From VRUE01 sp040508545 (lineage in GTDB: Bacteria > Actinomycetota > Thermoleophilia > Solirubrobacterales > 70-9): 64,000 bases of DNA. Each line of letters begins with the position of its first letter. The first letter of the stretch is position 1. A model generated the notes under the pieces. The model was not told the origin of the DNA, made no database searches, and was given only the letters and a program-made list of their open reading frames with translations. A program made the position numbers and the translations under genes. The stretch spans positions 1 to 64,000 of the forward strand of contig JBEVMR010000076.1 of NCBI GenBank assembly GCA_040508545.1. The letters run 5' to 3'. Positions 25,158 to 34,383 of this stretch are shown here, one piece after another.

Positions 25158-25387
25158 TCTACACTGGCGCCATGGCAACCCGTATTGGACTTGTAGCCGT
25201 CCCCGTGGTAGCGGTCATTGGAATGGTGCTGCTGCTGAATGGCCTAGGCGCGAGCATTGGGATCGCTGGTGCTGTCCTCGGTCTAGTCGCCGTCGTGAGT
25301 GGCGCGACTTTCGGCTATTTCGCAGATCGGCTCCCTGAGCTTCCAGGAGCCCGCCGGACTCGGCATCTCGTGCCACATGTCGATTAG
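25154..25387 (+). CDS. Small two-segment membrane protein in the tRNA-Met island
   Basis: 77 residues from GTG 25154, which overlaps the previous stop; ATG 25172 would give 71 residues. Two hydrophobic segments (VAVPVVAVIGMVLLLNG and AGAVLGLVAVVSGATFG) are followed by a basic tail. The pair of overlapping membrane genes suggests a two-component unit. No family recognised. Confidence 0.5.
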   Translation: MIYTGAMATRIGLVAVPVVAVIGMVLLLNGLGASIGIAGAVLGLVAVVSGATFGYFADRLPELPGARRTRHLVPHVD

Positions 25388-25525
25388 CCGCTCTCTCAAG
25401 TTGGTTTATCGGGGGCACGTCTGGAGGAACGGGAAAATCCGCTACTCGGATTCAATGAGGGCTCACTTTGGACTCGGCTGACAACAAACGCCGCTGAGAA
25501 ACGGCCCATTTGGCTCTACAAACGA

Positions 25526-25599
25526 TGCCGGAGGAGGGACTCGAACCCCCGACACGCGGATTATGATTCCGCTGCTCTAACCAGCTGAGCTACTCCGGC
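25526..25599 (-). tRNA. tRNA-Met (CAT)
   Basis: 74 bases on the minus strand fold as a cloverleaf. Acceptor GCCGGAG pairs with CTCCGGC and the discriminator is A. Anticodon stem GCGGA/TCCGC holds the loop ATCATAA with anticodon CAT. The D region TAGCTCAGCTGGTTAGAGCA fits an elongator tRNA. It could instead be the lysidine-modified Ile tRNA; the AGCTGGTTAGAGC stretch favours Met. CCA is not encoded. A copy of its 3' half lies at 24722-24768. Confidence 0.93.
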
Positions 25600-25674
25600 C
25601 GGGACGGGGATGCTAGCGGTGCAGCGGGCGGGGAAGGCACGCACGCCGGGCCTCCGGTTAGCCTTTCTCTTGTG

Positions 25675-26628
25675 ATGGGGAGCGCTCTGGATAGGGCAGT
25701 CAGCACGCTGATCCGGGATTGCCTGGACCTGAACCCGTCCGAAGAGGTTCTCGTGATCTGCAATCCGATCACCGAAGAGCTCGGGGCGCTGCTGCGAATC
25801 AACGCTCAGGGCGAGGGCGGCGAAGCGACGCTCGCGGTGATATCCGAGCGCGAATCGCATGCCGCGGAGCCGCCGGAGGCGGTTGCTGCTGCGATGCTCG
25901 CCGCCGACATCGTCGTCGCGCCGACGATCCAGTCGATCTCCCACACCGAAGCGCGCCGCGCGGCCACCGAAGCGGGTGTGCGAATCGCCTCGATGCCCGG
26001 CGTGACCGGTGAGATGCTCGCTCGCGTGATGGGCGCCGACCTGAGGTTGCTGCGCAAGCGCGGAGCCTCGGTTGGGCGGACGCTCGGCGCCGGCGCCGAG
26101 GCGAGGATCACCTGCGAGCGCGGCTCCGACCTGCGACTCGGCTTGATGGACCGGACCGCGATAGTCGACGCCGGAACGCTGAATATGCGCGGCGCCTTCG
26201 GCAACATCCCCTGCGGCGAGGCGTTCATCGCGCCGCTCGAGGGGACCACGGAGGGGACGCTCGTCGTCGACGGCTCGATCGCCGCGATCGGCAAGCTCGC
26301 CGCGCCAGTCGAGCTCGTCGTGCGCGAAGGCCGCTTGACCGAGGCCAGCGGGGCCGACGGATCGCACCTGATGGAGCTGCTCACGGAACATGGCGCCGAC
26401 GGGACCAACGTGGCCGAGCTCGGTATCGGCACCAACGAAAGCGCGATCCTCACCGGCAACATCCTCGAGGACGAGAAGATCCTCGGCACGGCCCACGTCG
26501 CCTTCGGCGCCTCGGCCGCGATCGGGGGCACGGTCCAGGTCCCGGTTCACCTCGATTGCGTGATGCTGCGGCCGACGGTGGAGATCGACGGGGCCCCGAT
26601 CGTTCATGCCGGAGAGCTGGTTGTCTAG
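25675..26628 (+). CDS. Aminopeptidase of the M29 type
   Basis: 317 residues; GTG 25672 is an in-frame alternative. NIPCGEAFIAPLEGTTEG and ELGIGTNESAILTGNILEDE are the conserved metal-site and Gly-rich regions of M29 (thermophilic aminopeptidase) proteins. A following VPVHLDCVMLRPTV is also conserved. The family removes N-terminal residues from peptides using a metal. The next gene starts 18 bases after its stop. Confidence 0.75.
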   Translation: MGSALDRAVSTLIRDCLDLNPSEEVLVICNPITEELGALLRINAQGEGGEATLAVISERESHAAEPPEAVAAAMLAADIVVAPTIQSISHTEARRAATEAGVRIASMPGVTGEMLARVMGADLRLLRKRGASVGRTLGAGAEARITCERGSDLRLGLMDRTAIVDAGTLNMRGAFGNIPCGEAFIAPLEGTTEGTLVVDGSIAAIGKLAAPVELVVREGRLTEASGADGSHLMELLTEHGADGTNVAELGIGTNESAILTGNILEDEKILGTAHVAFGASAAIGGTVQVPVHLDCVMLRPTVEIDGAPIVHAGELVV

Positions 26629-26646
26629 GGCGGAGCCCTGAAAGCG

Positions 26647-27537
26647 GTGGCCGGGCCGCTGCTTGCCGTTCCCAACGTTTCCGAGGGTCGCGATGCGACG
26701 CGGGTCGAGGCTCTCGAGCGGGCTTTCTCCGAGGGCGTGGAGCTGCTCGACCGCCACAGCGACCCGGATCACAACCGCACCGTCTTCACGCTCGCCGGCG
26801 AGCCGCAGGCGCTGACGACGGCACTGGCCCGTGGCGCCGCGGAGGCGATCGCCTCGATCGACATGACTGCACACGGCGGCGTGCATCCCGCAATCGGGGC
26901 GCTCGACGTCTGCCCCGTCGTCTGGACGGGTCCGGCGGATCGTGAGCTGGCCCAGGAGACGGCGGGCGATGTCGCCGCCACGATCGGCGATCTCGGGGTG
27001 CCTGTCTTCCTCTATGGCGAGCTTGCCGGGGGGCCCGAGCGGGTCGAGCGCGCTTACTTCCGCAACGGCGGCCTGGCGGAGCTGTGGGTGCGGATGGAGG
27101 CGGGCGAGCTGCAAGCGGATCGGGGCCCAGGGCAGCCTCACCGCACGGCCGGCGCGACGCTGGTCACCGCCAGGCCGCCGCTGGGCGCCTTCAACGTGGA
27201 GCTCGACAGCGACGACCTCGAGTTGGCCCGGGCCGTCGCCGCCGGCCTGCGCGAGTCCGGCGGCGGCCTGCCGGGCGTACGGGCGATCGGCCTGCCGTTG
27301 TCGGCTGGGCGGGTGCAGGTCTCTACCAACGTCCACGACCCGCTCGCGGTGCCTCTGGCGGTCGTCGTCGAGCGGGTTCGCTCGCTCGCCGCGCCGCTCG
27401 GCGCCCGGCCCGTGGAAGCGGAGCTGATCGGCCTGATTCCCGCCGCTGGCCTCGCCGGCTACCCGGCGGACGTTCCGATCAGGGACTTCGATCCCGAGCT
27501 GAGCACGATCGAGCGGCGGCTGGCCCCCTTGCCCTGA
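26647..27537 (+). CDS. ftcD: Glutamate formimidoyltransferase
   Basis: 296 residues. LLAVPNVSEGRD at the start and DRHSDPDHNRTVFTLAG are the family signatures, and HGGVHPAIGALDVCPVV holds the catalytic His and folate-binding region. A second half (GATLVTARPPLGAFNVEL...) is the FTCD C-terminal transferase subdomain. The enzyme moves the formimino group of formiminoglutamate to tetrahydrofolate in histidine breakdown. No cyclodeaminase domain or hut genes are in the window. GTG 26647 is the start. Confidence 0.88.
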   Translation: MAGPLLAVPNVSEGRDATRVEALERAFSEGVELLDRHSDPDHNRTVFTLAGEPQALTTALARGAAEAIASIDMTAHGGVHPAIGALDVCPVVWTGPADRELAQETAGDVAATIGDLGVPVFLYGELAGGPERVERAYFRNGGLAELWVRMEAGELQADRGPGQPHRTAGATLVTARPPLGAFNVELDSDDLELARAVAAGLRESGGGLPGVRAIGLPLSAGRVQVSTNVHDPLAVPLAVVVERVRSLAAPLGARPVEAELIGLIPAAGLAGYPADVPIRDFDPELSTIERRLAPLP

Positions 27538-27570
27538 GCCCCGGGCCACCATTCGTCTAGATTCCCGCAT

Positions 27571-27936
27571 ATGGCCCAGACGAAGAAGAAGCGCCGCCGC
27601 AAGCATCGAGGAACCCAGGGAGGCCGGGTCGATCCCAACAGGCGCGCCGGCCGTCCTCGCAGCCGCGAGGAGGCAAAGGCACGCGCCCGCTCTGGCCGCA
27701 AGGCCCCGGCCCGCTCCGATGCGCCGCCGACCTGGCGCAGCGCGATCACCCGTGGCTTGGTCGCGGCCGTCGTCTTCACGGTGCTGCTGATGGTGATCTT
27801 CAAACGCCCCGTTGGCGCGGCGCTGGGGCTCGGCGGCTTCATGCTCGCCTTCTACGTCCCCGCCGGCTACTACATCGACACGATGATGTGGCGGCGGCGC
27901 GAGCGGGCCCGGATTCGCGCCCGGGAGAAGGAATGA
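27571..27936 (+). CDS. Basic N-tail, two-segment membrane protein
   Basis: 121 residues. The first 55 are very rich in Lys and Arg (TKKKRRRKHRGTQGGRV, RARSGRKAPAR), then two hydrophobic segments follow (ITRGLVAAVVFTVLLMVIF and AALGLGGFMLAFYVPAGYY) and a charged tail. The polybasic part should remain in the cytoplasm, perhaps on RNA or phospholipid. Its stop overlaps the next ATG (ATGA), so it is coupled to the MBL hydrolase. No family recognised. Confidence 0.65.
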   Translation: MAQTKKKRRRKHRGTQGGRVDPNRRAGRPRSREEAKARARSGRKAPARSDAPPTWRSAITRGLVAAVVFTVLLMVIFKRPVGAALGLGGFMLAFYVPAGYYIDTMMWRRRERARIRAREKE

Positions 27937-28577
27937 GCCTCGATGTGCAGATGCTCACCGTGGGCCCGATCGCGGAGAACTGCTTCATCGTGCGGCGCGA
28001 AGGCTCCGGCCGCGGCCTGATCGTCGACCCGGGCGAGGAGCCCGATCGCATCCTCGCCGCAGTTGAGCAGATGGGCGCGAAGATCGACGCGATCCTGATC
28101 ACCCACTGCCACTTCGATCACATCGGCGCAGTGGCGCCGGTCGCGACCGTCACCGGCGCGCCTGTCTACTGCCCGGCGCTCGAGCGCCCCGTCCTCGCTG
28201 ACGTCATGGCCTACGTCCCGGTGCCGGGAATCGGCCCCTACGAGAGCTATGAGGCCGACGAGACGGTGGAGGGGGGAGAGACGCTGGAGCTGGCCGGGAT
28301 GACCATCGACGTGATCTTCACCCCTGGTCACAGCCCGGGACACGTCACCTACTCGGTTCGCGACGAGGAGGCGATGTTCTCCGGCGACGTGCTCTTCAAA
28401 GGCTCGGTCGGCCGGGTCGACCTGCCGGGCGGCGACGGCCCGACCCTGCTGCGCTCAATTCGCACGTTGCTCGATTCCCACTCGCCGGAGACCGGTGTCT
28501 ATCCCGGTCACATGGATGTGACGACACTCGGCGTAGAGCGGGCAACCAACCCGTTCCTCGCCGAGCTGGCCCACTAA
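27933..28577 (+). CDS. MBL-fold hydrolase (glyoxalase II-like)
   Basis: 214 residues from ATG 27933, which overlaps the previous stop. ITHCHFDHIGAVAPV is the HxHxDH metal motif. FTPGHSPGHVTYSV, FSGDVLFKGSVGR and the late YPGHM provide the remaining ligands (His, Asp, His). The group contains glyoxalase II and other thioester or persulfide hydrolases. Its substrate cannot be named. hisS starts 39 bases downstream. Confidence 0.85.
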   Translation: MSLDVQMLTVGPIAENCFIVRREGSGRGLIVDPGEEPDRILAAVEQMGAKIDAILITHCHFDHIGAVAPVATVTGAPVYCPALERPVLADVMAYVPVPGIGPYESYEADETVEGGETLELAGMTIDVIFTPGHSPGHVTYSVRDEEAMFSGDVLFKGSVGRVDLPGGDGPTLLRSIRTLLDSHSPETGVYPGHMDVTTLGVERATNPFLAELAH

Positions 28578-28616
28578 GACGCCGACCGCATGCCGCGCCG
28601 GTAAGGTCGCGCCACG

Positions 28617-29857
28617 ATGGCGAGCAAGTACCAAGTCCCGCGCGGGACCTTCGACGTTCTGCCAGGCGATGCCCACAGCAGGAAACGGGTCGAAGCGACC
28701 GCCGCCGAGATCTTCTCCCGGGCCGGCTACGAGCCGATCGCCACGCCCGCCTTCGAGGACACCGAGCTGTTCGAGCGCGGGGTCGGTCGCTCCACCGACA
28801 TCGTGCGCAAGGAGATGTTCACCTTCGAGGACAAGGGTGGCCGCAGCCTCACTCTGCGGCCGGAGGGCACGGCGCCGATCTGCCGCGCCTACCTCGAGCA
28901 CGGCATGCACAAGCTGGCGCAACCGGTGAAGCTCTCCTACTGCGGGCCCTTCTTCCGCCACGAGCGGCCCCAGGCCGGCCGTTACCGGCAGTTCCACCAG
29001 ATCGGCGCCGAGGCGATCGGTACCGATTCGCCCCTTGCCGACGCCGAGACGATCATGTTGCTCTCCGATCTGCTCGCCGAGCTGGGCGTGCCGGGCGTGG
29101 AGCTGCGGCTGGGCAGCCTCGGCTCCCCCCAGGCCCGCAGCTCATACCTCGAGGATCTGAAAGCCCACCTGCGCTCACACGAGGAGGAGCTCTCGAAGGA
29201 CGTTCGCGAGCGGATCGAGATCAACCCGCTGCGCGCTTTCGACGCTGACGACGAGGGGACCCAGGGCGTGATGGCGAGCGCGCCGACGATCGTCGAGCGC
29301 CTCGAGGGTGAGGACGCGGACCATTTTGCCGAGGTGCGCGCCCTGCTCGAGGGCGCGGGAATCGCTTATGAGATCGACCCGACCCTGGTGCGTGGCCTCG
29401 ACTACTACACGCGGACGATCTTCTCCTTCGTCTGCGACGAGCTCGGCGCCCAATCGGAGGTTGGCGGCGGCGGCCGCTACGACGGGCTGATCGAGCAGCT
29501 CGGTGGGCCGCCGACCCCGGCGATCGGCTGGGCGGCCGGCATCGAGCGCATCCTCCTCGCCCTCGACGAGGCCGAGGAGGCGGCGGACCGCGATGCCTTC
29601 CTCGCCGTCGCCGACCCCTCGCAGCAGCGGCGGGCGCTGGCGCTTGCGAGCGAGCTGCGCCGCGCCGGCCTCAGCGCCGAGGTCGACCTGGCCGGCCGGG
29701 GCCTGAAGGGACAGCTCAAGCACGCCGACCGGATCGGGGCCCGGCGCGTCCTGATCCTCGAGGCAGACGGCACGGCGCAGCTGCGCGACATGCAGAGCGG
29801 TGAGCAGGCCCCAGTCGACCCCGCCGGGCTGATCGATGCGATCGTGGGAGGGGCATC

Positions 29858-29861
<4 letters not shown>
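28617..29861 (+). CDS. hisS: Histidyl-tRNA synthetase
   Basis: 414 residues, the typical bacterial HisRS length. PRGTFDVLPGD opens the protein. RPEGTAPICRAYLEHGM is class II motif 2, and LVRGLDYYTRTIFSF is the HisA motif for histidine binding. GGGGRYDGLIEQLGG and IGWAAGIERILLAL are the second HisA and motif 3. An anticodon domain follows. The stop overlaps aspS (GTGA), a common hisS-aspS pairing. Confidence 0.97.
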
Positions 29862-31645
<1,784 letters not shown>

Positions 31646-31665
31646 GGGCCGTCAAGATGTGAGCG

Positions 31666-31947
31666 ATGGGCTTGCTCGATCGCTTTCGATTCGCCCGCCG
31701 GGGCCCCGGCCCGGGGAAGACGCCTGTTCACGTCGACGACCCGCAATTCGACAGCTGGGAGGTCGTCCGTGATTTCGGCGACGTACGCACGGCACGGGCC
31801 TGGCACCAGGCGCTCGAAGAGGCTGGGATCGAGGCTGCCCTCACCGCCGACTGGCCGATCGACCGCTTCGGCCGCGGCGATATAGCGCTGCGGGTGCAGG
31901 GGGGCGACTGGAGCGAGGCCGAGCTGCTGCTCTCCAACCTCGACTGA
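31666..31947 (+). CDS. Small DUF2007-like protein
   Basis: 93 residues from ATG 31666, 20 bases after aspS. FDSWEVVRDFGDVRTARAWHQALEEAG, then ALTADWPI and IALRVQGGDWSEAELLLSN match the beta-alpha-beta-beta-alpha layout of DUF2007 (putative signal-transducing) proteins. No catalytic residues are obvious. It could be a small regulatory or binding protein. Assignment to DUF2007 is tentative. Confidence 0.6.
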   Translation: MGLLDRFRFARRGPGPGKTPVHVDDPQFDSWEVVRDFGDVRTARAWHQALEEAGIEAALTADWPIDRFGRGDIALRVQGGDWSEAELLLSNLD

Positions 31948-32359
31948 GGCCGGAGAACGCCCGTTCGCCTGGACTGATTGGCCCCTCGCCAGCCAGCGTT
32001 CGCGGTGGTACGGTTGGGCCGAGGCTCGAGCCCGTGCGAGAGCCGTCCCACCGTTTGACCCAACACAAACGGCGCGGGGGCCGATCTCTCTTGGTCCTGT
32101 TGGATCCGGAGGAGGCGCCCACCCTTTTCTTCAAGGGATCAAAGCCAGGGGCGGCAACGGCGGGTTGGAGCCTCTTTTTGGGAACCTGGCTCGGTCGGGT
32201 GTGGCACGTGCCTGGCGGCGGCGGACCGGCGCCTGGCGGCGTCCTCGGTCGGCCAAATAGCGCTGCTATTCGGCCTCCCTGCGTCCTTGCCATGCTTGGT
32301 CCGGCGCGCGCCAGCCACGCACCCCACCCTCCCTCGACAGGTTCATACTTTTGAAATCC
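31948..32359. other. 412-base intergenic region before mnmA
   Basis: I see no convincing gene here. It contains the hairpin at 32251-32275 and short direct repeats of GCCTGGCGGCG (32212-32241 region). A 106-codon open frame (32034-32354) has no family resemblance and was not called. Confidence 0.5.
32251..32275. repeat. Stem-loop in the mnmA upstream region
   Basis: GGCCAAATAGC and GCTATTCGGCC form an 11-bp stem with one A-C mismatch around a 3-base loop, with GC ends and an AT-rich middle. It lies about 85 bases before the mnmA start. It could be an attenuator-like leader hairpin or an operator. Confidence 0.5.
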
Positions 32360-33799
32360 ATGAGCAGAGAGATCTTCGAGAGTTACCTGAGGGACCGATC
32401 GCGCATTGGTCCGCCGATGCCCGATGCCTTCACTGGGGCGGCCGGCGGGGCCGCCTGCGGAGACCTTTCGCGGCTTTCGCTGGTGTTTGAGGAGGGCCGG
32501 GTCGCGGCCGTGTCCTTCGACGCCGAGGGATGTGGGGCTACTCGGGCGGCTACCGCGGCTGTGGCCGAGATGGTTGACGGGGAGCCCGTTATCGAGGTGG
32601 CGCGGATTGGGATCGAGGAGGTGGATCAGGCTGTGGGTGGGCTGACGCCGGCCAAGCGGCACGCCGCCCAGCTTGCTGCCGATGCGCTGCACCGGGCGCT
32701 GGCGAGTGCTGCTGCGTCCTCGCGGGTGCTGGCGGTGCCCTCGGAGGGTCGTGTCCTGGTCGCTATGTCGGGCGGGGTGGACAGCGCTGTCGCTGCTTTG
32801 CTCGAGCGCGAGCGGGGTGCGGAGGTACTCGGGGTAACGCTCAAGCTCTGGGCCGATCCAGAGACCGACGGCGCCAAGGCATGCTGCTCGCCGGAGGCGG
32901 TGCTCGGCGCTCGGGCGGTCGCCCACTCGCTCGGGATTCCACATCTCACGCTCGATCTCGAGGAGGAGTTCCGTCGTCGCGTCGTCGGCACCTTCCTCGA
33001 CGGGTACGGGGCGGGTGCCACCCCCAACCCGTGCATCGTCTGCAACGGCGAGGTGAGGATCGCGGCGATGGTCGACCTCGCCGAGCGCCTCGGCGCCGAC
33101 TATCTCGTCACCGGCCATTACGCGCGAATCGTCGAGGACGACGCGGGGCCGCTGCTCGCCGCCGCCGCCGACCAGAACAAGGACCAGAGCTACATGCTTG
33201 CCGCGCTGCCGCCCGCGATGCTCGACCGGCTGCGATTCCCGCTCACCGAGCTGAGCAAGCCGGAGGTGCGCGAGATCGCTGCCCGTCACAACCTCTCCGT
33301 CGCCAAGAAGCCGGAGAGCCAGGATCTCTGCTTCCTCGCCGGTCAGGGCAAGGAGCGCTTCCTGCGCCGCCACGCGGGGCTGGGCGAGCGCGAGGGAGCC
33401 GTGCTCGATCGCGCGGGGCGAGCAATCGGGCGCCATCGTGGCCACCACAACTTCACGGTGGGTCAGCGGCGCGGGATCGGGGTCTCCGCGCCGGAGCCGC
33501 TCTACGTCGTCGCCACGGACGCCGAGTCGAACACCGTCACCGTCGGCACCCGGGCCGAGCTAGCGACCAGCCGCCTGAGGATCCGCGACGCCGTCCTGCA
33601 CCGTGACGGGGGCCGGGTCGACGCGGTCAAGCTCCGCTACCGCGCCAAGCCGGTCCCCGCCTCAGTGTCTGACGCGGAGAGGGGAGACCACGCCGAGCTC
33701 GAGGTCGAGCTCGGCGAGTCATTCGATGCTGCCTCCCCGGGTCAGGCAGCGGTCCTGCTCAGCGACGAGGCGATCGTCGGTCACGGCACCATCGCGTAG
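32360..33799 (+). CDS. mnmA: MnmA tRNA 2-thiouridylase fused to an N-terminal IscU-like domain
   Basis: 479 residues from ATG 32360. Residues 1 to about 115 resemble the IscU/NifU scaffold: AACGD with Cys33, EGCGAT with Cys58, and KRHAAQLAADAL, where the usual third Cys ligand is Ala102. The rest is MnmA: PP-loop SGGVDSA (137-143), NPCIVCN with Cys225/Cys228, GHYARI, and QDLCFLAG with Cys324. MnmA thiolates U34 of Lys, Glu and Gln tRNAs. A fused scaffold could pass sulfur or an Fe-S cluster to it, although one ligand is missing. Fusion is the notable oddity. Confidence 0.88.
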   Translation: MSREIFESYLRDRSRIGPPMPDAFTGAAGGAACGDLSRLSLVFEEGRVAAVSFDAEGCGATRAATAAVAEMVDGEPVIEVARIGIEEVDQAVGGLTPAKRHAAQLAADALHRALASAAASSRVLAVPSEGRVLVAMSGGVDSAVAALLERERGAEVLGVTLKLWADPETDGAKACCSPEAVLGARAVAHSLGIPHLTLDLEEEFRRRVVGTFLDGYGAGATPNPCIVCNGEVRIAAMVDLAERLGADYLVTGHYARIVEDDAGPLLAAAADQNKDQSYMLAALPPAMLDRLRFPLTELSKPEVREIAARHNLSVAKKPESQDLCFLAGQGKERFLRRHAGLGEREGAVLDRAGRAIGRHRGHHNFTVGQRRGIGVSAPEPLYVVATDAESNTVTVGTRAELATSRLRIRDAVLHRDGGRVDAVKLRYRAKPVPASVSDAERGDHAELEVELGESFDAASPGQAAVLLSDEAIVGHGTIA

Positions 33800-33810
33800 T
33801 AGGCGGAGAG

Positions 33811-34251
33811 CTAGACGGTCGCTTCCTTTTCTTTCTCGCGTTCTTCCTTGCGCAGCTCGACTACGCCTTTAACGCAGCGTGAGAAGGCCGTCCCTTTCTC
33901 GCCTTTGACGTGCTCCTTGCTCTCGCCCTTGCAGACCTTGCCGGGGGCCATGTTCTGGTGCTCGGCTGCCTGCGCCATGTTTTTCACACAGCGCGAGAAG
34001 GCGGTGCCTTTCTCTCCTTTGACGTGTTTCTTGCTCTCGCCTTTACAGCGGCGTCCGTAGGCCTTCGCCTGGGCGGGCAGACCGTTTTTGGGACCCGGAG
34101 TCCCTTCGTCGGGCGTGTAGACGGGGCCTTTGCCTTTGGCGTTTTTGCCGTGTGGCGGCGAGCCTTCGGGTTGGCCAGCTGCGAGCGCAGTGCTGCCGCA
34201 GGCCAACGCGAGGGCGCCGGTCACCAGCGCAATCCTCACCATGGTCTTCAT
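33811..34251 (-). CDS. Secreted protein with a duplicated Cys-containing motif
   Basis: 146 residues from the ATG at 34251 (upstream GGAGG on the minus strand); a longer frame from 34311 is less likely. A signal peptide (VRIALVTGALALACGSTALA) is followed by a Lys/Gly-rich mature part. A segment of about 22 residues with the core KGEKGTAFSRCVK occurs twice, each with two Cys, separated by NMAQAAEHQNMAPGKV. The repeats should form disulfides outside the cell. It is convergent with mnmA. No function is known; I recall similar repeats only from related genomes. Confidence 0.65.
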   Translation of the reverse strand: MKTMVRIALVTGALALACGSTALAAGQPEGSPPHGKNAKGKGPVYTPDEGTPGPKNGLPAQAKAYGRRCKGESKKHVKGEKGTAFSRCVKNMAQAAEHQNMAPGKVCKGESKEHVKGEKGTAFSRCVKGVVELRKEEREKEKEATV

Positions 34252-34383
34252 CCTGCCTCCTTTGCGTGCGTCTCCCTGCGGCGCGATGGCCGGGGCTGTC
34301 TTCGGCTTCAACGCGCCTTGGGTCAGGTTTGTCAGGCGGGACCGGCGTTCTTGCCCGAGGCACTGGACGGATGTCCGCCCGGC

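Larger units (their letters stand above)
24722..25567. mobile_element. Small tRNA-Met-associated island bounded by att-like repeats
   Basis: A 47-bp direct repeat (24722-24768 and 25521-25567) bounds about 800 bases. The right copy is part of an intact tRNA-Met gene, the standard target of tyrosine integrases. The interior is lower in GC than the flanks and carries two small overlapping membrane-protein genes. No integrase is seen, so it is a deleted element or a satellite mobilised in trans. An additional short hairpin GTCCGT-CCT-ACGGAC is at 24853-24867. Confidence 0.75.

Noticed and set aside
32034..32354. 106-codon ORF before mnmA
   Set aside because: It lacks a ribosome site and any family or compositional sign of coding.
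31841..33448. 535-codon open frame on the minus strand
   Set aside because: It covers the antisense of mnmA and its upstream region. No recognisable domain appears, and mnmA is certain.
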